A DNA stretch of 64,000 nt from Cercophora sp. LCS_1. Lineage: Eukaryota; Ascomycota; Sordariomycetes; Sordariales; Lasiosphaeriaceae. The notes below the pieces were generated by a model. The model did not search any database and was not told the DNA's origin. It saw only the letters and a program-made list of their open reading frames with translations. Every line of letters starts with the position of its first letter. Position 1 is the first letter of the stretch. Position numbers and translations under genes: made by a program. Shown here in pieces: positions 10,332-23,400 of the stretch. The stretch is from assembly GCA_036250225.1 (NCBI GenBank), contig JAPZLL010000075.1:17148-81147 (forward strand), given 5' to 3'.

Positions 10332-13300
10332 CCTCGCAGACGGCTGCCGCAGTGGCACGCTCCCCCGACGTTGACGTTATGCGCCGCCCAGGCAGGCTTT
10401 CGCTCTAGTCTCGGCCCTCGGCTTCGATTTGTATGGGGATGCACGATACAGTTTCCCCTTTCCCCGCCCCGTTGAGACGCAAGGTTAGGGAGGGGAGACG
10501 GCAAAAAGGGCAGTCCCGGCTGCCAACGTAAAAGAACGGTCGGGTCCACGAAGGAAGAAATGAAGAAACGGGCAGGTGGAGAAAAGGAAAGAGCGAGGCG
10601 AGAGTCGGCCGAGGAAGAGGCACAGAGGCGCAACCCAAGCAAAAAACACGTCGGGCGGTCGAGAGTTTTGTTGTGCGTCGGGAGAGATTACGCGACCCAG
10701 GGAGTCCTCTGTTGACTTTGAGAAATGCTGGCCGGCCGGGATGGGAGGGGGTGCGGTGCGCAATTGAATTCGACGCGCCAGGCTGACCAACAAATCACAC
10801 GCCAGGCCGCCGCCGCTGGCCAAACCAGTGCAACAAAACAGGAAAACCTGCAATGTGTCTCAATGCAGACGGCTTTCCGCCAGAGACTGAGGCAATTGGG
10901 CAGCGAGTGAGGGAATGAATGTCGGGCCCGGCAGCGTGGGCAAACTGCTGGAGATCGGAGCACACAAGTTTCTCACGACAGGATGAACAATCGCGCTGGC
11001 GTGCGATCGGGGACATGCCAGGTGCCTGCTCCACCGCTGATTCTGCCGTGGCGCCTGAGGCATCCTGATGCCTCCACCCTGGTGCAGGTCGGTCTGTGTG
11101 TAAGACCCGCGTCGCCCGCGTCCAGTCCCGTCTTCTGGGGACGGCGAACTGAGAAACTGCTGACTCGGGGTTCGTTTCGTTTCGTTTCAATTGAGTTTAC
11201 CTATTCAATTGCTTTGTTTATCCTCTCCTACCAGCTACGTTGAGTTCTTTTTCGCTTCTATCTGAGCCTGTTCGTCGACCGCAAAACTGGAGGTTGTCGC
11301 GACGGACGGGTGTGGTATGCATGCTCCCCTCACATTCATCTTTTCAGCCCCGACAGCCCAACGTGATATCCAAGACAACAGCACGCAGCACGCAGCACGT
11401 CTTGTGCGACCGACATCCCGTACCCCCCCCTCCTGACCAATCCGCCCGGCCGCAACTGAGAAACAGCCCACACCGTCTCGCCACGATGGAGGTGTCTCTG
11501 TCCCTCATTCCGGTTCAACGAGGCACCATCCACAGGCAATTTGAGACTTGAGAGATCGCGGTGGGGTCGAGTGGCTCCCCAAGTCCTTGCCAAAATGGCA
11601 AGTCCACCAGATTCCAGTCTCCGGCCAGTCGGTGCTCTGGGCGGTGCAATGGCAATTTGAGGCCTTGGATCGTCTTCTGGAGTCTTGGCCGTCCCAGGCT
11701 CGGGCCGTTTTGGTGACGATGCAATTGAGTGTGCCGGTGCTTCGCAGACCCAACGGCATGAGACGCGGTTGACCCACGACGACGCTCCCCACGTAGCTTC
11801 TGCTGGAACGTCTAAACGGGCTTTTGAAGCCTCTCAAACGTCAGGTCCCCCAGACCACCAAAGCCTTGGACAAGCTGCCCGTTTCTCAGAGGCCTGCAAC
11901 AGAGCTCAACTCGCTTCACGTGCCGGGATCGCCGCCAAGAGACCAGGATCTCCGTTCAGGCAGCCGGTCACCAGTTTCTACAGCTCGCATGAAAAACATT
12001 GTCGGGCGACAAATTAAACAAAATCCAGGAGCATCGCAGCGACGCGCCCAAGCTGGAACCGACCTCGCAGTCGAACAAGACTCCGCATGATGACAGGGAA
12101 CATTGTTCCTTAATATCTGCTCACATGACTCACCGCCTGCGCTGCCGCTGAGCGCTTCACGACAGAATCCAGGGCTAAGCCCGGTTGGGGATAAACATAA
12201 ACAAATTGACAGCTCCACAACGAGGAATTCACGCGTCAAACCTCAGCTCTCGCTTCTCTGCAATGCGAGTCTGCCTGCCTGACCTGCACAGCAAAAACAA
12301 GCCCTTTCCCCTGCGTTAGAGTTCGCAGCTGTATCCTGCGAGACCGTCACAGTCAGTTCAAAAAAGTGCTTGACACATGCAGCCTGCCTTGCGTTCGAGC
12401 AGGACACGTCGCGGTTCTTGATTTGGCGCCAACGCCGCTGATGCTGCAATGGCTGCTTGAGATCCAACCATCCGACAAGCCATCCGAGCAAGGGATGGTT
12501 TTTGCGATCGGCAGAAGTCAAAAAAAGAAAAAGCCACGAGGATTTCTGCAGGTCATTCTCACCGATTCGTGCCGCCACTTTTGGGCTGGTGTGTGATCCT
12601 AGCGCCCGTTGTGGGGTGCGTGCTGTCAACAGGTGTCTGAGGAGAAGGCCCTAGGGTCTAGCGCGCAGCGCCGGACCGCTTCGGGCCGGCGAATGCCGTT
12701 CAGTGATGTTTCCGGTCGCAGGCCTTTGAACAAAGGTCGAAGCTCAAAGACTTCCGAAATCCTCGACCTAGATTGAGAAGGTTGGTGGCCGCTCCTTTGG
12801 GGCCACGTTCCAATTGAACTTATTGCGTTACAGATTCTAGCTGCGTCGACAAGGACCGATGAGGCTCTCGACCGCACCTGGAGATAAAAACCAATACACA
12901 GCATGTCGCGACTCAGGTCATGACCTCAAGGAGTGAGCACGGGCCAGCTACGGAACACCAATCATTGGGCCCAGGGTGCAACGACCCACCAAGCCCTGCA
13001 GGAGCCAATCAGGATGGTCCCGAAGAAGGCGGTCCCGGGTCCAGGACCAGAAGGTTCGGGACCCGGCGCCGGCCTATCACGAAGGACCTGAGGATGTTGA
13101 TCCCGGGGCTCGGGACCAACGAGCTCGGGACTTAGGACCAGATACCACAAGTATGTAGTTACGATAGTTGTGCCCACAACTGTGCGGGGGATCTTGGATC
13201 CTCACGCTAGCAATACATTGTTCTTGAGCACCGCTCAGTGAGACCTATTCTATTGTCCGGGACCAGATGGCAGAGAGGATCTTCTCGTCGGGGACGAGAT

Positions 13301-13818
13301 CTCGTTGCTCAACCGGAACCACCTCGCGAGCGAGGCATGAGGATGTAAGCAAGCCACTGGGAGAGCCGCATAGTTTGCCCCGAGATGGGGACGCGGGCCG
13401 CAGGTGGTCGTCCACGCTGAGCAACCACGTATCCTACCCAGTCCGCCACCCGTACGCTCTACCCTGCGGCATCCGTTGCCCACGATGTCAAACCAAGGCG
13501 AAGGTTCTTATCGCGTCCCATAGCTTGAGCGGCAAGCTGTACCTGTGCTTCATTTCGGGGCGGTGGGCATGTTTTTGTTATAGGGAAATTCGCGATGTCG
13601 CGCGAGGGTTCCATTGGGGTGGGAAAAGCACGCGCTCGCTTGCGAGTTACGCTATCAAAACATCAGTTTGTGCCATCCGGGATTATGATTTTGTCCCTCT
13701 CAGTGACCTTTGTCCGCCAATACTCGTACTACTGCTCTCCATCGTCGGCAAGAGCCGCTAAAGCACCAAGATATCGCTATGAGTTTCTACGACAATACCG
13801 TATCCAGAGGTCGGCGCA
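10332..13818. other. Gene-poor 3.5-kb region upstream of num1
   Basis: 10332-10700 is the probable num1 promoter and leader. Between 10.7 and 13.8 kb the open stretches have no coding pattern, no good starts and no recognisable domains. A dispersed repeat sits at 12704-12812. 13.13-13.52 kb contains a short stretch that could be a decayed LTR-element 5' end (a possible gag-like start at 13481 that breaks within 13 codons), but this is too weak to annotate as an element. Confidence 0.5.
12704..12812 (+). repeat. Dispersed ~100-bp repeat, copy 2
   Basis: Shares TTTCCGGTCGCAGGCC, GAACAAAGGTCGAAGC, TCAAAGACTTCCG and TGGCCGCTCCTTT, in order, with the copy at 17583-17715, and most of these with the minus-strand copy at 4170-4256. 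An internal gap removes the ACCTGAACAA part present in the other two. Confidence 0.6.
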
Positions 13819-16162
13819 TTACACCCAGATGCTGGCCGCCGTCTGGAAATCCTGCTCAAAAAGCTTATTATCCCCACCGAGGCACTCCGGCGGCCGCTCC
13901 TCCCCGTCTTCCGGCTCCCCCAGCAACCCGAGCCGGCACGACGCGTTAGTGAGTACGGACCGCTCAAAGTCAATGACCATGACTGGGTCGCCCGGTTTAT
14001 GGCTCCATATCAGATTCTCCCGCCGGACGTCGCCGTGTGCCACCCCTAGGGCGTGGAGGCTTTGCAGAGACCGGATCACGTTTCTCCGCATCCCAGCGCC
14101 ACTTATTTGCTCCCGAGCTTCGCGTAGATCCCTGCCGGCCCACGAGAGGAGGAGGAAGTAAATGATGTGGACATCGGCCGCGTAGAAATAGCGCCGTCCC
14201 AACTCCCGAAGGTCGATGGTGCCGAGAGAGACAGGGACGTAAAGGCCTTGAATCGGCTGCAGCTGCTCGTATATGCGCGCTTCGTTCTCGATAAAGCGTA
14301 CCGATAACGATGTGGTCCCTTTGGCAACCAACGTATAGCCGTGGCTAACCAGCGTGATGCGAAATAGGGCCCCCCGAGCACCGCATCTCCCCAGGGGCAT
14401 AATACCCTCGTCCAAGGTCGTGCGGAGCTGTTGACGTAGCTGCTGTAGAAAGACGTGGATAGGTAGCGGGTGCGTCTTTTGGCAACATAGCGACAATGAC
14501 GGCTCGACGTGTGATGACGATGACTGGGCCTGTGGTGACGACTTGACATGGGGCCGGCGGTGGAGGGCAACGTTGGGACAGGCGGGATCGAGAGCCCCCC
14601 TCGGACGAGACCGAGCAAGCACGCATGTGTGCAGAACGGCCGTACTTGTAGCTGGGAAGAACGCATGCAGCCCCGTGCCTGCGTGTCACCAGGTGCAGCA
14701 GCCGCCGCCGCTGCTGCCCCGGCCCCGGATGATTGTGCAGCGCCACGCTTTCTCTTCGACCCTGTTCCGCCAGCAGGAGAGGAGAGGGGTTGTAGGTAGC
14801 ATCGTGACCGGTGTCACCGTCGTCGGGCGGCGGAGGACCCTGCCCCCGGCCGAGGGATGGTGGCGGCTCATCTGCCTGGGGACTCTTCTTCCTTCTCGGG
14901 TGGCGGAACGGGATGGGGGACCGGTCGTACCCGACATAGGTCTGCGGTTCCCAACAGCGCCCCGACGAAGGAGGTGTGCGAGCGGCCGGTGTGTTCCCCA
15001 TCCGGGCCAGGATCTCGTCCCAGTCCTCGTTCCAGATCGAGGCACCCGTTATGGCGCGATCCCGCGCATCCTGACCCTGCGGCCCGGGCCCGAGCAGCGC
15101 CATTACGGTGAAGGCCAACAGCTGGCTGACGGCAGTGCAGTAGGGGAGGAACTTGGCTGGCTGGCTCCTGCACTCGGGGGTGGGTTCGGCGACGTGGTAG
15201 TATAGCGTGGATGGGTCGGCCCAGTCGATCTTGAGGAAGATGATGACCTCACCTGTGGCTACGAGCCCCATCTCGAGCCCAGCCTGGAGCATGTAATGGT
15301 AAGCCTGGGTGGCGGCTGCGGTCGAGAGCCTCCTGGCGAAGTAGCGGAAGCAGTCGTCGTCGGCGTTTGGGATCACAGCGCAGTTCACCACATCGCGAAC
15401 CACGTCCAGGTCTTTAATGCCTTCCCGCACGTGCTGGGCCGTCAGCTTGTGGGGAGCCTTGTATTCGAGCACGTATGTGAGCGTTCGGTCGCCGTTCAAG
15501 GACCTGTACACGCAGATCTGGTCGGGCCGGATGCGGACCTTGTTGGCAGGTAGGGCATGTGGCGGCGTCGATGGCGCAGCATCGCCATTGAGAACGTTCA
15601 TGTGGTTCTCAAAGAAGACACCATCCCCCATGCCTGGGAGCAGCGGTATTGTGTCCGAGCGTTGTTGGGCGTGCACGAGTTGATCGATGATGAGTCGTAC
15701 GGGCAGCTCAACAGCGCTGTGATGAAACCGCTGAAGGTCACGCTCACTACCAATTGGGGACCCGACGGCCAGCCGGCTGCCAGTACCCTGGACAAGATCA
15801 CGCGATTCAAATGATCGGATTGTTTCGGGGAGGAAGGAAATAACCTTGCCAAGCGCAACCCTCTGTTCATCAATGAAGCCATCCCACCGCGCAAGGCGGC
15901 GGGGGCAGTATTTTCCCGCCGGGTTTGTCCATGTACCCTGGGTCGTGAGCCGCCGATCGGTCTGGACGCGGAATTTCGTTGACAGGTGGTTGTGGCAGAG
16001 CTGAAGATACTCTATGAGAGTGGTCGGACCCCTTTGCTCCTGCAACTCTGCGGTTTGTTCGTCGGCGCGCTGCCTCTCGGCGTCGGCGCGCTGCTCCGCT
16101 TCTACACGGAGACGCTTCTCTTCCTGGAGTTGCTTGACAAGTTGCTCATAGCTTGGATCCAT
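13819..16162 (-). pseudogene. Broken PD-(D/E)XK-like plus protein-kinase-like accessory protein
   Basis: The open frame starts at ATG 16162 with a charged coiled coil (residues 1-45, EEKRLRVEAEQ type). Next comes a restriction-endonuclease-like core with RPDQICVY and YVLEYKAPHKL (about 215-238), matching the D...ExK pattern. Then comes a Pro/Gly-rich linker. The kinase-like part is in a different frame (to 13819): HGDVRRENLIW fits the catalytic loop HxDxxxxN, and VIDFERS replaces DFG with DFE. The frame changes at about 14.60-14.70 kb, partly around a run of six G, so at least one and probably two frameshifts separate the domains. The domain order is the same as in the paralogue at 54.7-57.1 kb. 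The combination resembles the nuclease and kinase domains of Crinkler-type effectors, but no Crinkler header was seen. Function is inferred only. Confidence 0.65.
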
Positions 16163-17398
16163 CTTGGGGTGATAGCCCTATGGTGTTTTCCCGTGTGGTG
16201 TAGCCGATGTTGTGTGGGTTTTCTGCGCGGACATTTCACGCGGACATTCACGGCAGACATTTCACGCGCTGCACGTTTCTTGCAGCGCACTTGCGGGAAT
16301 GAGGGGTGGGGCGGGCATTATCGATAACGTCCACGTCATCATCTGTTTGTTGTTCAGGTGCTTTGGCACAGCGGTGGTGGGATGATGAACTCCGCGATTG
16401 TGCAGGAGGATCATGTGCAGCTGTTTTCACAGTGGAATACTGAAATCGGTCGGTCATGACCAATGTGCAAGGCAAAATGGCGTGCCTTTTCTCCTGCACT
16501 ACTCTGGCACTCGATGCTGATGGCGGATATGCGTTTGTTGCCCTGCTGCACACCGCGCCTTCTCTTCCTGCATAAGATAAGCATTCACAACTGGAAGGAG
16601 GCGACCGACCGGCGCATCGACAGTCAGGGCCGGCTGCAATCGTGATTTCCGCAGCTCCATTGGCATCAAGATGGCCCGTGTCACCTCCCCCCATCGTCAG
16701 CAGGTTGACTTTTCGGGTAACTAAGCGTAGCACCTCCAGTCGCGCGTCCACAGAGGCGAGCAGACGACTTACCCCTTCTGCAAGGGATCCTTCGTCAGCG
16801 CAACCGGGATTACACACCACCTTGAGTCTGGCGGATGCCCCCGTGCCGGAGGCTTGGAATGATAAAAAACCATCAGCTGAGGGTTATCCCCGTCCTGCCA
16901 CGGCCCAGGTCATGAACCAGTATATGGAGGCAGAGCAGATACATCGGTAGCGCTGCAGCTGAGGGGGAAGGTGTTGGGCAAGAAGTATCCCTCGACGCTT
17001 TAGAGCAAGAATAACCTCGCAGCCTGTCTCGAAGCGAGGCTGCAGAGCGCTTAGAACCATTACAAAGACACCGGCTTGGTTCCGGCAAGCCCACATTTTT
17101 CCCTTGTGTAGGCTTACGGTGAACCACAGTGAGCCATCCCTGATTGTGGCTGGCCTGTTCATTCGGGACTGCTGGAGATGAATAGCTTGCGAGCGAGCTT
17201 CAGCATTGGGCGGATATAGGAGTACATCCGTTATAGACGGAGGCAGACGGCAAGAAGTGAGTACAAACGCCACTGTGAGCTACGAGCCAATAAGCTCCAT
17301 TGAGCGTGAATAAAGTAATCAGCTCACTCTTGTCGCTTCTACCCACAGTCCAAAAAGCTCTCCGCCGTTTCCGGGTATCGTTGCTTCTTTAAATCTTG
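16163..17398. other. Gene-poor region
   Basis: Several short open stretches on both strands, none with a recognisable domain, repeat partner or splice pattern. The first part is the upstream region of the PD-(D/E)XK/kinase relic. Confidence 0.4.
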
Positions 17399-17577
17399 AA
17401 GGACATCCAGTTGCGCCAAAGCGCAGAACAACCCCCAAGGAAGGGCACCCAATCGCCCACGTCCCTCTACAATCGCTCAGCAGGTATGCCTTCTATCCTT
17501 GCATTGTAATGGGTTACAAACTAAACCGTACTTTGTAGGATTAATCAGCGCCTATTCAAAGCAGAGGTCGCAAGCGC
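17399..17577 (+). repeat. Degenerate partial duplicate of the DUF7924 gene 5' part
   Basis: Aligns with 17950-18160 of the adjacent gene: both have GGACATCCAG, an AAGCGCAG motif, CCCACGTCCCTCTA, then an intron-like GTATG donor, GTAATGG, ACAAACTAA, a TAG acceptor, and CACAAGCGCAAGCA or CGCAAGCGCAAGCA. The copy therefore includes exon 2, intron 2 and the start of exon 3. It is shortened and carries many C-to-T-like changes. It lies about 550 bp upstream in the same orientation. Confidence 0.65.
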
Positions 17578-17582
17578 AAGCA

Positions 17583-17715
17583 ACGTTTCCGGCCGCAGGC
17601 CCGTGAACACCTGAACAAAGGTTGAAGTCAAAGACTTCTGGAAATGGAATCCTCAATCTGGAATAAGAAGGTCTGTGGCTGCTCCTTTAAAAGAGGAGGA
17701 CAAACGTTCTAACAC
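17583..17715 (+). repeat. Dispersed ~100-bp repeat, copy 3
   Basis: Directly follows the partial gene duplicate. Shares TTTCCGGCCGCAGGCC, GAACACCTGAACAAAGG and TCAAAGACTTCTGG with the copies at 4170-4256 (minus strand) and 12704-12812, and ends near GGCTGCTCCTTTAAAAG. It lies just upstream of the DUF7924 gene and may overlap its promoter. Confidence 0.6.
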
Positions 17716-17818
17716 ATACAACTACCTTGTAACGATTCACTTGTCAAAGACCCTTCTTCACACAATCCTAACCCCAACGCCCTTGCGTTACGTATAAGGC
17801 GCCAATCCCCTCATCATC

Positions 17819-19503
17819 ATGGCCCGCACTCGAGCCCAGGCAGCGGCTCAGCAGGGGCTTCGATCACCGGCATCAGAAGATCAAGGTACTAATTCCCCGC
17901 AGCGCTAGAAGGGCATCTTCCACTAACGATTAACAGGAAAACAGCCCCAGGACATCCAGCCGCGCAAGCGCGCGCCTCGAAAGCGCAGTCACCTCCGAGG
18001 ACAACCCGCGACCAAGCGCACAGAGCGCAATAGCCCACGTCCCTCTAGAATCAGCAGTACACCGTCTCGACGGGTATGTCTATCCACGCATCGTAATGGA
18101 TCACAAACTAAGTTACATAATAGGATCCACCATCGCCTGTCCAGGGCAAAGGTCACAAGCGCAAGCAGTCAATCGGAGACACACTCAAGCCCAACCCAGA
18201 CCCATCTAACAAACGACAAAAGACATCTCCTACACGCCCTGAGGACGCATTTGGTGAGCCAGCGACTGGCACCGGTGCCTCCAGACTTGCGGCTGACCCA
18301 ATCGCTTTCTGGGTAAAGAAAGGGCGCTGGCCAGAGGAACAGCACTGGCCGGAAGAGACCTCGGAGGCGGCTTCCACCATAGAGCGTCTACTTGCGCTGA
18401 AGAAGTCTTCCAAAGTTTCCCGTAGGAAATCGAACTCTGCCACATTCACGACGCCCAGCGATCAGAAGCCGCGAGAGGAGAAGAGCGCGCCATACCGAGA
18501 CCAGCGCTATACGACCCTACTCGAGGTCAAAGGCAGTTTTATGACCGACTCTCCCTTGGGTTTGGCCGGGACTAGCCAGGCTATTTACCAGTCTCTTCTC
18601 GAGAAGACGCAACCGGTTCCCGGCGATTCCCTCTTCCGCGATGACATCTTCAAAGCGACGTGCCGGAAGATACACAACAAAAATGAGGTGCGAGTCATTC
18701 AAGATGTCAGTCGGCTCATTGTTCCTTCGGCCGAGAGTCTTGCCACATTCGGCGCAAAGCATCTCGATATCCTAACGGAGAGCGTCAACGAAGGGTGGAA
18801 CAACTCGATCCCCTTCACCGGCACTCGTCCCCAGCCCGACTACTCTGTCGGCTTCAGACGGGATGCATTTACCAACGAGCAGCTCGCCAAGCTGTCGCCA
18901 TTTATTGGTGACTTCATCGGTGGGGACCGGTCCCTCTTCATGGCAACGTACTACATGTACTTCCCGTTCCTGACCTGTGAGGTGAAGTGCGGCGCTGAGG
19001 CGCTCGATATCGCAGATCGCCAGAACGCCCACAGCATGACCCTTGCGGTGCGGGCCACCGTCGAACTCTTTCGTGCTGTGAACCGTGAGGATGAAGTCCA
19101 CCGGCAGATCCTCGCCTTTTCTGTCTCGCATGATTACCAGTCAGTACGGATCTACGGCCACTACCCTGTGATAGAGGGAAAGGATGCGAAGTTCTATTGT
19201 CAACCGATTCGAAAGTTTGACTTTACCGAATTAGACGGAAGGGACAAATGGACGGCGTATTCCTTCACCAAGAGCGTATACGACGAATGGATGCCGATTC
19301 ACTTCAAGAACATCTGCTCCGCCATTGACCAACTACCGTCAGATTTGGATTTCGATGCCCCACCGCTTTCCGAGGCAACCGGGCTGTCCCAGGACTTGGG
19401 AAACCTACTGCGGTCGGATGCCGGTTCTGCTTCCTCGCCTATTGGACATGACAACCAGCAAGGATTTAGAGGACCGAAGGTGGTAAAGGGGAGGAAGGGA
19501 TGA
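17819..19503 (+). CDS. DUF7924-family protein (PD-(D/E)XK-like fold suspected), three exons
   Basis: Exons 17819-17885, 17937-18073 and 18124-19503 give 527 residues. Both introns are about 50 nt with GTACTA and GTATGT donors and AG acceptors. The N-terminal part is basic and disordered (KRAPRKRSHLR type, possible nuclear signal). The conserved region contains TTPSDQKPREEKSAPYRD, LFRDDIFKATCRKI, RVIQDVSRLIVPSAE, PQPDYSVGF (about 304), LTCEVKCGAEALDIADRQNA (about 354) and FDFTELDGRDKWTAY (about 433). I recognise these as DUF7924 of fungal accessory genomes. The PDYS...EVK spacing looks like a PD-(D/E)XK nuclease core; that is inference. The frame is open throughout and the splice sites are good, so the gene appears intact. 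Function is unknown. Confidence 0.88.
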
Positions 19504-20437
19504 ACTAAAGGTATGTGGATGCCTTTCCGGACGACGTGATTGCCCAGCGAAGAGCCCAAGTTGACGGCTGTATCTGCAGGCTGCCGAGATTCCATTGAAG
19601 GATTCTCTCTCGCAAAGCGGCTTCTTGTTAAACCGAACCGCTCGGGGGGGCCTTTTGCTCGGGTGGGCTTGAGATTGACTTGGCCGAGCCCCTTGCTGCG
19701 CGCTGGGAAGGACTGCTCGCGTCGGGAGCTCCGGCGACCTGGACGCTGGCTGCGGAGTCGATTCTCTGTGTGGTCTTCGGGTTGATTATGTGTGTCTAAG
19801 GGCTCTGGCGATCATTTGTTGGAGGAGGACTTGATGCTGAACAACGGAGATATCTTCAACCAATTGGACGGTGGGGGTTTTCAGCCAAATTCGTGTTTGT
19901 AACGTTATTTTACCTGCGCGATACGTTTCCTGTATTTGCCGGTCGGTAGTGGTGTGTATTGTGACAGCAAGGATGCGTTCGCCAACCCTCAGAATCCCGC
20001 TTCCCTCTCCCGCAGCCCGGTTGGCACCACTTCTCTCGCCGTTTTTCATTCCGGCCAGGGTTGCCGAACCCGGTCACCTCCAAATAAGTGACGGCGAGGG
20101 CCGACGCCGACATCCTCCCTACAAGGGCAAAACGCTCCTTCTTTTGCTGTTTTCTTCCCAAAAACCCTTTCGGGTCCTCCCACGTTTCGCCTTCTCTCCA
20201 ACCAAACCGCCTCACTATCAAACAGCAAGGATACCTGCTTAGATCTGATTCCCAATCAGCCGCATCCCTGGGCAGAGGCTTGACAACAACACCGAGGACC
20301 CAATATTTGGGGAGTGGAGATGGCAGCAAGTCCAAACAATGTGAATTCATGGAGATGCTCTTCATGCTTATCGGAGCACCGTATGCTTGTCCGTGAACAC
20401 CTGCGCTGCGCAACCAAGTAAACAAGCCGTCCCCGCA
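19504..20437. other. Convergent intergenic region
   Basis: Lies between the 3' ends of the DUF7924 gene and rev3. Short open stretches only; nothing recognised. Confidence 0.5.
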
Positions 20438-23400
20438 TCACCAGTCCAACTCCTGCACCAGAGTCCGTAGGACAGGCTCAATAACCCCCTTTTCCGCCCT
20501 CAGCCTTGTGCTCTGCTTGGTTCTGGTATAGAAAACCGGGCAATCCTTGCTATCGCAGGGCACCTCTTCCAACGGCGCCATGCCCGCGCAGCTCTGGCAC
20601 ACCTTGACCACATCATTCAGACTCCGCTCCTCCCCGTTCAGCCTTGTCTGCAGCTGGATCATGGACGCCTCCTTATCGCTCTCGCACCTCCTGCAAATGG
20701 GTCGTTCCCTCCCCTCAGGTCGCCTCCCCTTCATCTTGACACCGCAGACTAGGCACGACGTCGACTGCATGAACCACTCGAGCGTCTTCTGCCCCGCGCC
20801 CCCAAACAGCCCACCCCCGGGCGCCTGCACCTTTCGCACCTGCTGCACCTTGGGCATCTCGGCGTACCAGCCCCTGACGTTTGCCCCCACGAGGTTGAAT
20901 ATCCTCTCCAGCGGTGGAATGATGTTCTTGCCAATGTAGTACTCCGCGTCCAGCGTTGCATGCGAGCTGTTGAGCAGATCCTCGGGGGCAACACACCGAT
21001 CGATCAGCCTCGCCCCGGGACCGCCCGCGATGACGACGTACGGCACACGCTCGCCATACTGCGGCTCGGCCCTCGCGTCCTCAAGCATCCGCTTGGCGCT
21101 GATCATGGCACCGGCCGGCATCACGCCCTTGTTGCTGTACGTGCCGAGCTTAACCTCGCGAGCAAAGCAAAAGTCCTGGATGGAAACGGCGCCCCGCAGG
21201 ATCCTGGCGCATTGGTCCTGGAAGTACGCCTTGACCTGGCTGAGATCTGCCGTCTCAAAGAGAATGCGAAGCGCCTTTTCCTCCATCTTTTGCTCTGCGG
21301 GCGTCCCGTCTCTGCGGACGGTCTCGATGCCCTTTGCGTCGAACTCGGGGGCTGCTTGGTCCGCAGACTCGTACTTGTACCCGACGTAGCGCTTCTTTGC
21401 GAGCAGCACGCAGGGGTGGTAGACCTTTTCAAACTTGAGCTTGACGGGGCGGGGGTTCATGTTTGTGATTTCCTTTGCGATCTCGTTGCCAATCTCAAAA
21501 GCCTGGGCGCGCGTGCGTCCTTTGAGGTGCACAAACAAACTGTCCGTGTCGCCGTAGACGACCTCGGCGTTCCAGCGCTCGACCGAGTGGATAAAGGCGA
21601 TGGCGCGCTCAAGCGTCTCCCGCCCCGTTTGCACGATGCTGTCGGCGATTTCCGAGCAGGGCATGCGGCCCGAGAAGGAGGCCGAGGTGTAGCCGTACGT
21701 GACGTTGGCCAGCAGCTTGAGGGCAAGCTGTCGGTTGTTGAGGAGCTGCTGGAGCGTCTTGTCGTCCTTGTCCTGCTTCATGCCGCTCTTGACCATGACG
21801 CGTGTTTCCAGGATCTCGGTGAGCATCTTGGCGAGGAGGGACTTGCGGATCTCGGGCTTGGTGTACATGACACCGTTTGGGGCCACGTTGACGTAGTCCT
21901 TGAGGAGGTTCAGCAGGCCCTCTCTCCTGCGGTACTCGGTGAAGCCCATCTTGTTCGAGCCTCGCCAGTTGACGATGCGACCGAGAAAGGTGGAGTAGCA
22001 GTAGTTGTAGGCAACCATGACGCTGGGATATAGGCTCTGAAAGTCCAGCACTAGCAACGGGCTGCTGTAGAATGCGCTCTGGGGCTCCATGACCAGGGGC
22101 AGGCATTCTAGGGCGTTTTGGGCGCCTACTTGCTTCTTGCTGGGCGAGACAAGCACAAAGTTCTCCGGCTTGGCAATCCTGAACATGATGGACTCGACCT
22201 TGAACTGGGAGCCGCGGGAGAAGACGGAGAAGAAGTCCACGCCAAGCAGTCTGGCTTGTTCGCTCGTCCGCGGGACCAGTTCATTGGCCTCCAGGATCTC
22301 GATGTCGAGTCTCGTCTTGGCCCTGTAGTGACGGAGAACCTTGCTGAGCCCGGAGGTCCCGCCATCGACGTACCAGTCTGTCAGCGTGCGCCAGGAGTAA
22401 TGCGGCACGCGTCGGTGGAGGAGGTGCCAGACGACATTCTCCATGGTGTACTGGAGCAGGTTCAGCTCGCCGCGCATCGCGCGCCAGATGTTGATCATGT
22501 GTCTGCCCGTCACCTTGATGGACGAAGTCGTGTTGAACCCCCAGCGGTCTGCCTCCTTGCCGGATTTGCCGTGCGAGTCTGATTTGGTGCGCGAGAACTC
22601 CTCGCTCAAGTTGTAGTCATACTTGGCCCTTGCGCGCTCAATCAGGTAGCCCCAGGAGCCACCGTGGACCTCGTAGCCTGTGAGGATGTCTGGATCGTAG
22701 GATCGCACAATCTCCACCATTCGAATCATGACATCGAGCTCCGAGGTCTCTTCGTCTACCTGGTCGGCGGTTTGACTGCGTATCCTCCTTGCCAGACTGC
22801 CGTCCTCCGACAGAACGACAACCCCGGACACAGTCTTGTCGTTGGACTGGCTGGAGCTCAGGAGCGAATCCTCGTCCGACTTGAGACACCAAAAGACGCA
22901 CTGGACCTCGTCTTCCTCCGGGTTGGGCACCAGCTTGCCCCTGGTGTTGACGTGGACCTCGAGGCTCATGCTGCTCATGTACTGGGCCTCGTGTCTGACG
23001 CTGGTGGACTTGCGTTTCTGCGAGTACTTGAACCCATGTTTGCTCTTTGGCGTTGGGCCGATGACCTGAGACAGATACGGCTTTTGCGTGGGTGTGGCCT
23101 GGGAGAGTTGTGAAGCTGTTGCGGTTTTCCGCTTCTGCTTCTTCGCCCACCACGCATTGACCTCGTCGAATGTTGGAGGAGGCGCAGCCACATCCCACCT
23201 ACGAATCGTGCATTGCTTTTGCTTCTTCCGGTATGCGAGCTCGATCCCGTCAAAGTCAGGTGGCGCTTCAGGCTTGACGCCATACGTGGCTGTTGACGCC
23301 CCGTCGGGGTCAAAGTCAGGAAGGTGGAGTAGACCGCCACCCTCGATGCGAAACTCTTTGCCCGCAAATTCCCTCAACCGTGTCGGAACATCCCCGTCCT

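Noticed and set aside
13130..13520. LTR retrotransposon 5' end
   Set aside because: A gag-like start at 13481 and a possible primer-binding stretch are present, but no second LTR, no clear ends and an immediate stop; too weak to call.
20960..22033. Plus-strand 357-residue open frame
   Set aside because: Antisense of the rev3 polymerase domain.
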